DNA of 12,696 nucleotides from Bacillota bacterium (GTDB lineage Bacteria; Bacillota; UBA4882; UBA8346). The position numbers and the translations under genes were made by a program. The notes below the pieces were generated by a model. The model saw nothing but the letters and a program-made list of their open reading frames with translations. It was not told where the DNA came from and made no database searches. The DNA is taken from NCBI GenBank assembly GCA_023415375.1, contig JAEZKW010000193.1, positions 1 through 12,696 on the forward strand. Reading direction: 5' to 3'. Shown piece by piece: positions 1-6,720 of the stretch (position 1 is the first letter of the stretch; the number at the start of each line of letters is the position of its first letter).

Positions 1-80
1 GTTGTATTCAATAGAAACGGAATCCGTAAATAAAAATTTCAGTACAGACAATTATAACATATATTTTATTTTTGGGAATG

Positions 81-146
81 AAAAAAGCAAGCTGCAAAAT
101 AAACCGGGTAAGAACGATTCTAACCACGCGACTTAATGCAGCTTGC
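81..146 (-). terminator. Probable intrinsic terminator of the pdaB-like gene, with structured loop
   Basis: A perfect 10-bp inverted repeat, GCAAGCTGCA (87-96) and TGCAGCTTGC (137-146), is followed on the minus strand by a run of six T (86-81). This is the arrangement of a rho-independent terminator for the minus-strand gene ending at 272. The 40-base loop is unusually long and contains a second imperfect hairpin (107-114 with 118-125, one A-A mismatch), so the folded form would be a two-tier stem. I infer function from geometry alone. The stop-to-stem distance is about 125 bases. Confidence 0.6.
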
Positions 147-271
147 AATCATTTTCTTATTCTTCTAATTGATTCTTTAGTCTTTAAATAACTCCTTTAC
201 TAAAAAATGACCAATATTACAAAAATTTTTGAGTAAATAGTACTTTAGTGCCGAATAAACAATTTCTAAAG

Positions 272-1024
272 TTATCGGGGATCATTCCGCTCTATGGTCC
301 CGCCTTCCACCAATTTGGAAAGGGTCACCAATTTATACCCCTTAGTCCGTAATCCCTCGATAATTCGAGGTAAAGCTAAATGAATTTCTTTACTGGAGTC
401 GCTGGCATGACAAAGAATGATAGCACCGGGAAAGGTTCTTTTTAACACTCGATCAATCATGTAGTCAGGACCTGGATTCTTCCAGTCCAGAGAGTCCACA
501 GCCCATATTACGGTTTCAAAACCCAATTCTCTGGCAGTATCAATCACCACATCATCATAATCGCCATTCGGTGGCCGAAAAAACGGGGCTACCCGGCCAG
601 CCACCGACAACAAGTCATCATACGCTTTCGATATGTTTTCTTTAACTGCTTCTTTTGGATACTGACTCAGGTTGATATGTCGGTCACCATGACTAGCTAT
701 TTCATGGCCGCCATCTACAATTGCCTTCGTCTCAGCAGGGTGTTTGAGGGCCCAAGGGCCAGATAGAAAAAAAGTTGCCGGAACCTGGTTATCCTGCAGC
801 ACTTTCAAAACCAGCGGCAGAGTTTTCTCTCCCCAGCTGATGTCGAAAGTCAGACAGACCTCCCCTGCTTTTTTCACTGAAAAAATCGGCATTTCTCTGG
901 CGATTAAGCCCATTGTCGGAAATACTCCGCCATCTGTAAACTTTCCACTAAAATATCCCAAAACAAATACTGCCATAAATGCAAAAAACATCATCAAAGT
1001 CCTTTTTGCATAGATGATTCTCAT
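272..1024 (-). CDS. Polysaccharide deacetylase (NodB domain), PdaB-like
   Basis: A 250-residue membrane-anchored carbohydrate esterase family 4 enzyme. Residues 8-25 form one hydrophobic segment near the N terminus, so the protein is probably tethered to the outer face of the membrane or to the forespore membranes. The NodB domain begins near residue 55. Its first motif reads TFDISWG (59-65) instead of the usual TFDDGP. That variant is characteristic of the PdaB sporulation deacetylases, so the metal-binding or catalytic Asp pair is reduced to D61. The metal histidines are in SHGDRH (H112, H116). Motif 3 is RPPNGDY (150-156), and a late LCHAS (204-208) supplies the C-terminal His. PdaB is known to be needed in late sporulation for spore integrity; its exact substrate is unsettled. 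The start is supported by AGGAGAGGGGG at 1043-1033. The gene follows the HU gene on the same strand but is separated from it by a terminator, so it probably has its own promoter. The family is certain; the PdaB subgroup is likely. Confidence 0.88.
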   Translation of the reverse strand: MRIIYAKRTLMMFFAFMAVFVLGYFSGKFTDGGVFPTMGLIAREMPIFSVKKAGEVCLTFDISWGEKTLPLVLKVLQDNQVPATFFLSGPWALKHPAETKAIVDGGHEIASHGDRHINLSQYPKEAVKENISKAYDDLLSVAGRVAPFFRPPNGDYDDVVIDTARELGFETVIWAVDSLDWKNPGPDYMIDRVLKRTFPGAIILCHASDSSKEIHLALPRIIEGLRTKGYKLVTLSKLVEGGTIERNDPR

Positions 1025-1089
1025 CGTTTATGCCCCCTCTCCTAAAACTTATTCCTAATGGTTAAGGAGCAGAACAAGGCATAAAAAAA

Positions 1090-1111
1090 TAGGCCCTAGA
1101 TTTAGGGCCTA
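1090..1111 (-). terminator. Intrinsic terminator after the HU gene
   Basis: A 9-bp stem (1090-1098 with 1103-1111) and a four-base loop are followed on the minus strand by a T-rich tract (1089-1081, ATTTTTTTAT including the last stem pair). It lies 18 bases past the HU stop codon and separates HU from the pdaB-like gene. This is a standard rho-independent terminator. Confidence 0.85.
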
Positions 1112-1128
1112 ATTCTTAAAAAATTTTA

Positions 1129-1407
1129 TCACTTCTTACCTACGGCATCCTTTAAAGCTTTACCAGCTTTAAATACAGGAACCTTTCTAGCTGCGATCTT
1201 AATTTCAGCGCCGGTTTGAGGATTACGGCCTTTACGGGCCTCTCTCTTACGGACTTCGAAACTACCGAAGCCGACTAATTGAACCTTTTCACCCTTTGAA
1301 AGACTTTGAGTCATAGCGCCGATAATCGCATCAATCGCCTTCCCAGAATCTTTCTTAGTAAGACCACTCTTTTCGGCAATTTTATCGATGAGTTCGGTTT
1401 TGGTCAT
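1129..1407 (-). CDS. hup: HU-type DNA-binding protein
   Basis: A 92-residue histone-like protein that binds and bends DNA non-specifically as a dimer and compacts the nucleoid. It has the usual HU length. It begins MTKTELIDKIAEKSGL (helical dimerisation part), followed by the signature GFGSFEVRKREARKG and the arm motif RNPQTG (residues 61-66), whose Pro63 is the DNA-intercalating residue in this family. The C terminus is the usual basic helix (FKAGKALKDAVGKK). An in-frame ATG 14 codons upstream exists, but it would add residues no HU has. The chosen ATG at 1407-1405 has a near-perfect Shine-Dalgarno 8 bases upstream. HU genes commonly lie close to spoIVA in spore formers (hbs in Bacillus), which matches this context. 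I could not identify a convincing promoter in the upstream AT-rich DNA. Confidence 0.97.
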   Translation of the reverse strand: MTKTELIDKIAEKSGLTKKDSGKAIDAIIGAMTQSLSKGEKVQLVGFGSFEVRKREARKGRNPQTGAEIKIAARKVPVFKAGKALKDAVGKK

Positions 1408-1415
1408 TAATAGTT

Positions 1416-1424
1416 CACCTCCTT
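1416..1424 (-). promoter_or_regulatory. Ribosome binding site fixing the HU start
   Basis: AAGGAGGTG on the minus strand is almost fully complementary to the 16S rRNA 3' end. It sits 8 bases before the ATG at 1407, and it decides between this start and the in-frame upstream ATG at 1449. Confidence 0.85.
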
Positions 1425-1449
1425 CCGAAAGAAGTGGAAAATAATTCAT

Positions 1450-1683
1450 TCACTAAACGTATAAACTTGGAAAATAATGCTATACTGTTTATTCTAGATT
1501 CTTCCCCTATCTCCTGCTTTTCAAACAAAAAAAATCTAATATTTTTCAACGCGCCACTGTGTTTCTAGAATTTTGCCTGCTAGATTGGATATTTTATTCT
1601 AAAATAGCCATAATTTTTTTAAAGCCCTGAGTAATCTTGCCATTCCATTCCGCATACTAAAAAATGTATTTAAAGAATAAAAA
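1450..1683. other. AT-rich intergenic region, no gene seen
   Basis: This stretch lies between the HU gene and the spoIVA terminator. It is AT-rich with many stop codons in all frames and shows no protein-coding signal. The HU promoter should lie here on the minus strand, but none of the -10-like hexamers I checked (for example around 1460-1500) had a good -35 at 16-18 bases. A minor hairpin, ATTTTA-GAA-TAAAAT on the minus strand near 1590-1605, has no recognisable role. Confidence 0.5.
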
Positions 1684-1705
1684 AAATGGTCTGCTTGGAC
1701 CATTT
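1676..1705 (-). terminator. Intrinsic terminator of spoIVA
   Basis: An 8-bp stem, AAATGGTC (1684-1691) with GACCATTT (1698-1705), and a six-base loop are followed on the minus strand by a run of T extending to about 1678. The unit is a clear rho-independent terminator. It lies about 170 bases after the spoIVA stop codon, leaving a long 3' untranslated region (1706-1876). That region contains a smaller bulged hairpin (1804-1828) but no ORF I can support. Confidence 0.75.
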
Positions 1706-1876
1706 AAAACGAGTGCCGGTATATGCTGAATTCTGTTAAAAACATCTAATTTTTTTTGGGAAACCCTTTTTCAAGGCAACTGTGTATGAAACCTGAGTCT
1801 TCAAATTTTCTGCACTTTCCCAGAAATTCCAAGTACAAACCACCCTAAACTAATGGATGACAAATTATTCAGATTT

Positions 1877-3352
1877 TTAAAGAATAATGCAGATTAGCCC
1901 ACCGCTTCCTTCATTCAAAATCTTGGTTAAAGTCTCTTGCAATTTCTCTTGAGCATCATCAGGCATTCGCGTAAGTTTGACCTGAATGCCTTCTTTTACT
2001 AAGTCATACATGCTTTTTCCAAAGAAATCGGTCTGCCAAATCCGGGATGGGTCTTTCTCAAATTCTTCAGTTAAGTATTTTACAAATTCTTCGCCTTGTT
2101 TTTCGGTCCCGACGATGGGGGTTACTTCAGTATTGATTTCAGCCCGGATCATATGAATGGAAGGAGCGCTAGCTTTAAGTTTAACCCCGAAACGATGCCC
2201 ATGTTTAATTAATTCCGGCTCTGCCAAAGTTAACTCCGATAATACCGGCTGCACAACACCATAACCTGTTTGCCTAACCTGGGCTAATGCATCGGCAACT
2301 TTATCATACTCTCGTTTGGCAGTCGAAAGTTCTTGCATAATCTTTAATAAATGATGGTCACCGTTGATAACAAACCCCGATTGTTCTTCTAGTACCCGAT
2401 AGAACAATGAGCGATCTGTCCGAATCTCTAGATGTAAAGTTCCCTCTCCAAGGTCAATTTTCTCTATCGCGACTTCTAGGACATCTTCAACAGTTTTCAA
2501 AGTGTCAGCCATTCCATTTATATCTCTGACCCGATTTACATCGCTGACAGCTGAATAGATTGACGTTTCAAAGCGTGATCGAAGCCAATGATCCGGTTCA
2601 AGTTCCTCTATCCATTTAGAAAAATCAATCTGGATTTCCCGAACTGGAAACATATAAAGTAATTCTTGGACCACACCTTCAATCTGTTCAGTTTTTAAAT
2701 GTAAACAATCCATAGCTAAAACCGGCACACTATATTTATTTTGCAACTCTGCGGCTAAATTTTGAGTCTGGGCCTCACCGGGATGAATTGAATTTAAAAT
2801 CACCACAAAAGGTTTGCCTAAAGCTTTAAGTTCATTAATTACCCTTTCCTCGGCAGTTATATATTGCTGCCTTGACAAGTCTGTAATGCTGCCGTCGGTT
2901 GTAACAACCAGTCCAATCGTGGAGTGATCGTTAATCACCTTTTTGGTTCCCATTTCGGAAGCTTCAACAAAACTTATCGGTGTTTCGAGCCAAGGCGTAA
3001 TAACCATCCTGGGACCATGCTCATCCTCATAACCCACAGCCCCATCGACTGTATAGCCAACACAATCAACCAAACGGACTTTGAAATGAACATCACCTAC
3101 ACTAACTTCCACTGCTTCACTGGGAACAAATTTCGGCTCGGTTGTCATAATTGTCCGGCCGTTTCCACTTTGAGGCAATTCATCTTGTGCTCTTTCTCGG
3201 TCATATTGATTGGAAATATTAGGAATCACCAGTTGTTCCATAAACTTTTTGATAAAAGTAGACTTTCCCGTCCGTACCGGTCCTACCACACCAATATAAA
3301 TATCACCATCGGTCCGTTCGGCAATATCTCGCAAAACATCATAGCTCTTCAT
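1877..3352 (-). CDS. spoIVA: Stage IV sporulation protein A, spore coat morphogenetic ATPase
   Basis: A 491-residue protein, essentially the length of Bacillus SpoIVA (492). SpoIVA hydrolyses ATP to polymerise irreversibly on the outer forespore surface. There it forms the base of the coat, anchored through its C terminus by the small peptide SpoVM. The Walker A motif GPVRTGKST spans residues 24-32 (K30). The sensor threonines lie in TIMTTEP (T70, T71), and the Walker B-like VRLVDC carries D97. The long middle and C-terminal part matches the SpoIVA fold, ending in the conserved glycine-rich tail GGLICIIL. The start is supported by an AAAGGGGGG purine run at 3367-3359. The gene stands alone between two terminators, so it should have its own promoter. 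In Bacillus it is driven by the mother-cell factor sigma-E, but I could not find a good sigma-E box here. Confidence 0.98.
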   Translation of the reverse strand: MKSYDVLRDIAERTDGDIYIGVVGPVRTGKSTFIKKFMEQLVIPNISNQYDRERAQDELPQSGNGRTIMTTEPKFVPSEAVEVSVGDVHFKVRLVDCVGYTVDGAVGYEDEHGPRMVITPWLETPISFVEASEMGTKKVINDHSTIGLVVTTDGSITDLSRQQYITAEERVINELKALGKPFVVILNSIHPGEAQTQNLAAELQNKYSVPVLAMDCLHLKTEQIEGVVQELLYMFPVREIQIDFSKWIEELEPDHWLRSRFETSIYSAVSDVNRVRDINGMADTLKTVEDVLEVAIEKIDLGEGTLHLEIRTDRSLFYRVLEEQSGFVINGDHHLLKIMQELSTAKREYDKVADALAQVRQTGYGVVQPVLSELTLAEPELIKHGHRFGVKLKASAPSIHMIRAEINTEVTPIVGTEKQGEEFVKYLTEEFEKDPSRIWQTDFFGKSMYDLVKEGIQVKLTRMPDDAQEKLQETLTKILNEGSGGLICIIL

Positions 3353-3370
3353 CTTTTTCCCCCCTTTTCA

Positions 3371-3393
3371 ACGCCCATTGGCGTATATTGGCG
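3371..3393. repeat. Small hairpin and ATTGGCG direct repeat in the spoIVA leader
   Basis: ACGCC-CATT-GGCGT (3371-3384) can form a 5-bp hairpin just upstream of the spoIVA ribosome binding site. The heptamer ATTGGCG occurs twice (3377-3383 and 3387-3393), three bases apart. This could be a regulator site or leader structure. No known operator is recognised, so the call is only descriptive. Confidence 0.3.
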
Positions 3394-3471
3394 CGCCTGC
3401 GTCCTTGAAATAATTCAAATCCGGGAATTGTTCCATCCCCCCTTCACCAGCCTACAATGTTGCTCATAAAC

Positions 3472-3501
3472 ATTATATATATATTGACAGCTCCACACCA
3501 A
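3472..3501 (-). promoter_or_regulatory. Weak candidate promoter for spoIVA
   Basis: On the minus strand a perfect TATAAT (3477-3472) lies 18 bases downstream of TTGGTG (3501-3496), which matches only half of the -35 consensus. It sits about 120 bases before the spoIVA start inside a (TA)n tract, which makes TATAAT likely by chance. A sporulation-type promoter was expected and not found. Confidence 0.25.
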
Positions 3502-3529
3502 TATAACTAATCCATCAATAATAATGGAC

Positions 3530-3556
3530 AAAAAAAGCAGCCCGCGTTCGGGCTGT
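3530..3556 (-). terminator. Intrinsic terminator of the DUF512-der-plsY-gpsA cluster
   Basis: CAGCCCG (3538-3544) and CGGGCTG (3549-3555) form a 7-bp GC-rich stem with a four-base loop. On the minus strand it is followed by C and seven T (down to 3530). It lies about 170 bases past the gpsA stop codon and closes the operon. Confidence 0.85.
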
Positions 3557-3570
3557 CAAGGTTAAAGGGG

Positions 3571-3713
3571 AATTCAGAATTCAGTTGCCAGGAGTCAGGA
3601 GCCAGAGTTTCTCGCCAGTTTTTTCGTGTTTATGTTTTTATTCTGAATTCTGACTTCTAGATTCTAATTCTATATTTCTAGTAATTTTGATTCTGACTCC
3701 TGAATTCTATATT
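3571..3713. repeat. Heptamer-repeat element with inverted arms
   Basis: Non-coding DNA with clear 7-base periodicity. The left arm (3571-3605) is five units ending in CAG: AATTCAG, AATTCAG, TTGCCAG, GAGTCAG, GAGCCAG. The right arm (3641-3713) is a degenerate series of the complementary unit (TTCTGAA, TTCTGAC, TTCTAGA, TCCTGAA and others). The arms can therefore pair over tens of bases as an imperfect hairpin. It lies between the gpsA stop codon and its terminator, so it should be part of the gpsA 3' untranslated region. I believe similar GAATTCTGACTCCTGA-type repeats are dispersed in several clostridial genomes, but cannot confirm this here. No transposase or target duplication is visible. 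Confidence 0.6.
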
Positions 3714-3725
3714 CTTTTGGCCTTA

Positions 3726-4760
3726 TCAAATCCAACTGTATGTGGCAGAAACAACTTCTTCCATTTCATGGGTCCGCATCCGCTCCATCAATTGGGCAAC
3801 TCCGTCATGGGGCGGTATACCTTTAAATAAAATCTGATAAGTAATTGAAGTAATCGGCATCTCAATCTTTAATTGTTTTGCCAATTCATAGGCTGCCTGC
3901 GTCGTTGTGACTCCTTCCACCACCATTTTGGTTGAAGCCGTGATTTCTTCCAAGGTTTTTCCCGCACCAAGTTCACGACCGGCCCAAGCATTTCGGCTAT
4001 GTTTGCTGCCTGCTGTAACAAAAAGATCACCCATACCGGATAGCCCGGCAAAAGTCGGCGTTTTTGCGCCCATGGCTGCTCCTAAACGGGCTATTTCTGA
4101 TAATCCCCGCGTAACTAAAGCAGCTTTTGAATTATCTCCAAAACCAAGGCCATCCGAAATCCCGGCGGCCAAAGCGATAACATTTTTTAAGGCTCCTCCG
4201 AGTTGTACCCCCATCCGATCCGGGTTGGTATAAACTCGAAAACGCGGGGAAATTAACAAATCTTGAACCTCTTCGGCATATTTCAGCACTGGAGTAGCCA
4301 CGACAGTAGCAGATGGACTGTTTCTAGCCACCTCTTCAGCATGGTTAGGCCCGGATAAAGCCACAATAGCGTTGGGATCATGTCCCGGCAATTCTTCTTC
4401 CAATACTGCGGTTAAGGTTTTTAAACTTTGAACTTCAAGCCCCTTAGATACACTAATTATAATGGTATCTTTAGCGATAAAGGGCGCCATTTGCCGGGCA
4501 ACCGATCGCACCCATTGAGTAGGGACCGCTGTAATTAAATACTTTTTATTCAAGACAACATTTTCTAGAGATGTGCTCGCATGTAAAGCCGGTGGCAAAA
4601 CAACACCGGGCAAAAAGGTGTTGTTGGTGTGCTTACCGTTAATTTCCTCTGTGACTTCAGATTCACGGACCCAGATATCCACAGATAAACCCTTTTCAGT
4701 GCACAATTTGGCCAAAGCGGTACCCCAACCTCCACCACCAATAACTCCTATTGCATTCAT
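3726..4760 (-). CDS. gpsA: NAD(P)H-dependent glycerol-3-phosphate dehydrogenase
   Basis: A 344-residue cytosolic enzyme that reduces dihydroxyacetone phosphate to sn-glycerol-3-phosphate, the backbone precursor of phospholipids. The N-terminal Rossmann nucleotide-binding loop is GVIGGGGWGTALA (residues 5-17). SGPNHAEEV (136-144) is the family signature. The catalytic lysine is K192 in LKNVIALAAGISDG, and the substrate phosphate-binding part is NSKAALVTRG (210-219). The length is typical. Its ATG overlaps the plsY stop as ATGA, and an AAAGGAGCC site lies in the end of plsY, so the two genes are translationally coupled. GpsA makes the acceptor that PlsY acylates, so the pairing is functional. 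It is the last gene of the cluster, followed by a long 3' region and terminator. Confidence 0.97.
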   Translation of the reverse strand: MNAIGVIGGGGWGTALAKLCTEKGLSVDIWVRESEVTEEINGKHTNNTFLPGVVLPPALHASTSLENVVLNKKYLITAVPTQWVRSVARQMAPFIAKDTIIISVSKGLEVQSLKTLTAVLEEELPGHDPNAIVALSGPNHAEEVARNSPSATVVATPVLKYAEEVQDLLISPRFRVYTNPDRMGVQLGGALKNVIALAAGISDGLGFGDNSKAALVTRGLSEIARLGAAMGAKTPTFAGLSGMGDLFVTAGSKHSRNAWAGRELGAGKTLEEITASTKMVVEGVTTTQAAYELAKQLKIEMPITSITYQILFKGIPPHDGVAQLMERMRTHEMEEVVSATYSWI

Positions 4761-5380
4761 TTGTCTCTGGCTCCTTTTCGGTTCTGATATAATATGCGAT
4801 GTTCTTCACCATGGATCAAACGGCCAAAATTACTCTTATGACGATAAAGTGCCAATATGGCAATGATGATTGCAAATAGCAATTTATAAATGTCTGAAGG
4901 ATAAAATAAAAATACCGCAATTGGATAAGCAAATGCTACAATTATTGAGGCCAACGAGACGTACCCTGATATAAAAAATACTGCCAGCCAAATCGGCAGG
5001 ATTACCAAAAGACTGTATGGAGTTAAAGCAATAATAACCCCCAGTGATGTCGCAATACCCTTTCCGCCTTTAAACTTAGCGAAGATAGGCCAATTATGAC
5101 CAATAATCACTAAAACAGAAGCTAAAATAGCCATATCAAAATTAGTAAAAGGATTGAGCCATCGGCCGATTAAAACGGCAAGAACCCCTTTTAACGCATC
5201 TCCAACTAATACAACCGCTCCGTAAAAGGAGCCCAATACCCGGAACGCATTGGTAGCGCCTACGTTACCACTGCCCTGAGTCCGTAAATCGGTTTTTTTA
5301 AAATGGGTTACAATATCACTGGTCACGACGGAACCGATCAAATAACTGCCAACCAAAATTAAAACCGTTCGCCATATCAT
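4757..5380 (-). CDS. plsY: Acyl-phosphate:glycerol-3-phosphate acyltransferase
   Basis: A 207-residue integral membrane enzyme that transfers the acyl group of acyl-phosphate to glycerol-3-phosphate, giving lysophosphatidic acid, the first membrane step of phospholipid synthesis. It has about five hydrophobic helices (roughly residues 4-24, 52-72, 83-100, 112-160 as two, and 164-180). The three conserved cytoplasmic-face motifs are present: GSGNVGATN (36-44), FKGGKGIAT (103-111), and HKSNFGRLIHGEEHR (181-195). The usual GNPGATN is GNVGATN here, a minor change. The ATG start lies 8 bases after the der stop, with AGGAGTGAG inside the der end, so the gene is in the same operon. The downstream neighbour gpsA supplies its substrate. 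Confidence 0.96.
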   Translation of the reverse strand: MIWRTVLILVGSYLIGSVVTSDIVTHFKKTDLRTQGSGNVGATNAFRVLGSFYGAVVLVGDALKGVLAVLIGRWLNPFTNFDMAILASVLVIIGHNWPIFAKFKGGKGIATSLGVIIALTPYSLLVILPIWLAVFFISGYVSLASIIVAFAYPIAVFLFYPSDIYKLLFAIIIAILALYRHKSNFGRLIHGEEHRILYQNRKGARDK

Positions 5381-5388
5381 TGTCTAGC

Positions 5389-6720
5389 TCACTCCTGTTT
5401 TTTATGCTTGACTGCTAAATCAAATTGAATGGGTGTACCGCTAAAAGCAAAATATTCACGAATTTTATTCTCAAGATACCGCTCATATGAGAAATGCATT
5501 CCTTCAGCATCATTGACGGTAAAAAGAAATTTTGGCGGTTTCACGGCAACTTGATTGCTGAAATAAATTTTCAACATCCTGCCTTTATGCGATGGTGGGC
5601 TGTGCAAAGCGATTGCTTCCGAAATAATTGCATTCAACCGGTTCGTAGGGATTCGAAAAGTATAACTTTCCATTACCTGATCAACAGTAGGAATAATTTT
5701 CGATAAACGCTGACCCGACTTTGCTGATACAAAGATTATCGGAGCATAATTTAAAAAATCTATTGATGAACGGATTTTTTCAGTAAATACCGCAGTGGAA
5801 TTCTCATTTTTTTCTACAGCATCCCATTTATTGACTAAAATAAAACAGGCTTTCCCGGCATCCCTGATAATTCCTGCAATTTTCAGATCCTGTTCGGCGA
5901 CACCCGCTGATGCTTCTAATGCCTGGGCATCCAGCACTAATATAACAACATCGGACCGCTCCACTGCTTTAAGGGCCCGTAGGACACTATAGTACTCTAC
6001 AGCCTCTTCGACTTTCGATTTGCGCCGAATACCCGCTGTATCAACCAGCAGATATTGTTTACCCTCTACAGTGAGGGGGGTATCAATTGCATCACGAGTC
6101 GTACCCGGCTCCGCACTCACAATAACCCGGGACTGGCCTAATAACGCATTAACCAGGGAAGATTTTCCAACATTGGGGCGCCCCACAAATGTGACTCGGA
6201 TGCTATCTATCTCAGTATCATTTTCCCCACCGGGAATTTGACTCAAAACCAGATCCAGAAGATCGCCGATATTTTTGCCGTGTTCAGCAGAAATCAACAC
6301 CGGTTCTCCAAGTCCTAAACGATAACTTTCCGGATCGGCGACTTCCGAAAAATTATCGATTTTATTCATGGCCAGCACGACCGGTTTATTGGTTTTCCGG
6401 AGCAATGTTGCGACTTGATGGTCCGATGAGGTTAAAGATTCGCGGCCATCAATCACCATAATGATGGCGTCGGCTTCCTCTAATGCCAGCTCTACTTGAT
6501 TCCTAATTTGTGTCTGAATGGTATCCCTGGCATCCGTAATTCCACCGGTATCAATTAGTAAAAACTGACGTCCCAACCACTCTCCGTTTGCATATAAACG
6601 ATCCCGGGTAACGCCTGGTGTATCCTCTACAATAGCCAAACGTTGCCTAGCAATCCGATTAAATAAGGTAGACTTCCCAACATTGGGCCGCCCTACAATG
6701 GCTATAACCTTTCGAGCCAA
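5389..6720 (-). CDS. der: Ribosome biogenesis GTPase Der (EngA)
   Basis: A 443-residue protein with two tandem GTPase domains and a C-terminal KH-like domain, acting in maturation of the 50S ribosomal subunit. Domain 1 has GRPNVGKST (10-18), DTGG (57-60), and NKID (119-122). Domain 2 has GRPNVGKSS (180-188), DTAG (227-230), and NKWD (297-300). The KH-like domain covers about residue 345 to the end. I place the start at TTG 6720, giving MARKVIAIVGRP, which matches the normal Der N terminus, with AAAAAGGA about 11 bases upstream. An ATG 12 bases further up (6732) would add CCWL and has its GG directly against the start codon, so it is less likely. The start overlaps the end of the DUF512 gene by 19 bases. 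Cytosolic, housekeeping. Confidence 0.95.
   Translation of the reverse strand: MARKVIAIVGRPNVGKSTLFNRIARQRLAIVEDTPGVTRDRLYANGEWLGRQFLLIDTGGITDARDTIQTQIRNQVELALEEADAIIMVIDGRESLTSSDHQVATLLRKTNKPVVLAMNKIDNFSEVADPESYRLGLGEPVLISAEHGKNIGDLLDLVLSQIPGGENDTEIDSIRVTFVGRPNVGKSSLVNALLGQSRVIVSAEPGTTRDAIDTPLTVEGKQYLLVDTAGIRRKSKVEEAVEYYSVLRALKAVERSDVVILVLDAQALEASAGVAEQDLKIAGIIRDAGKACFILVNKWDAVEKNENSTAVFTEKIRSSIDFLNYAPIIFVSAKSGQRLSKIIPTVDQVMESYTFRIPTNRLNAIISEAIALHSPPSHKGRMLKIYFSNQVAVKPPKFLFTVNDAEGMHFSYERYLENKIREYFAFSGTPIQFDLAVKHKKQE

Noticed and set aside
1706..1735. Minus-strand ACAGAATTCAGCATATACCGG resembles the conserved 3' end of RNase P RNA.
   Set aside because: Only about 170 bases separate it from the spoIVA stop, far less than the 350-400 needed. 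The other conserved RNase P blocks are absent, so the likeness is probably chance.
2924..3469. Plus-strand open frame of 181 codons opposite spoIVA.
   Set aside because: It is antisense to the highly conserved Walker region of spoIVA, has a His/Cys/Phe-rich composition typical of a shadow, and lacks initiation signals.
3484..3507. Plus-strand TTGACA followed by TATAAC as a promoter.
   Set aside because: The spacer is only 12 bases, and no plus-strand gene follows; it would read into a terminator and the end of gpsA.
3571..3713. CRISPR-like array.
   Set aside because: The period is 7 bases with no spacers of 30 or more bases, and no cas genes are nearby.
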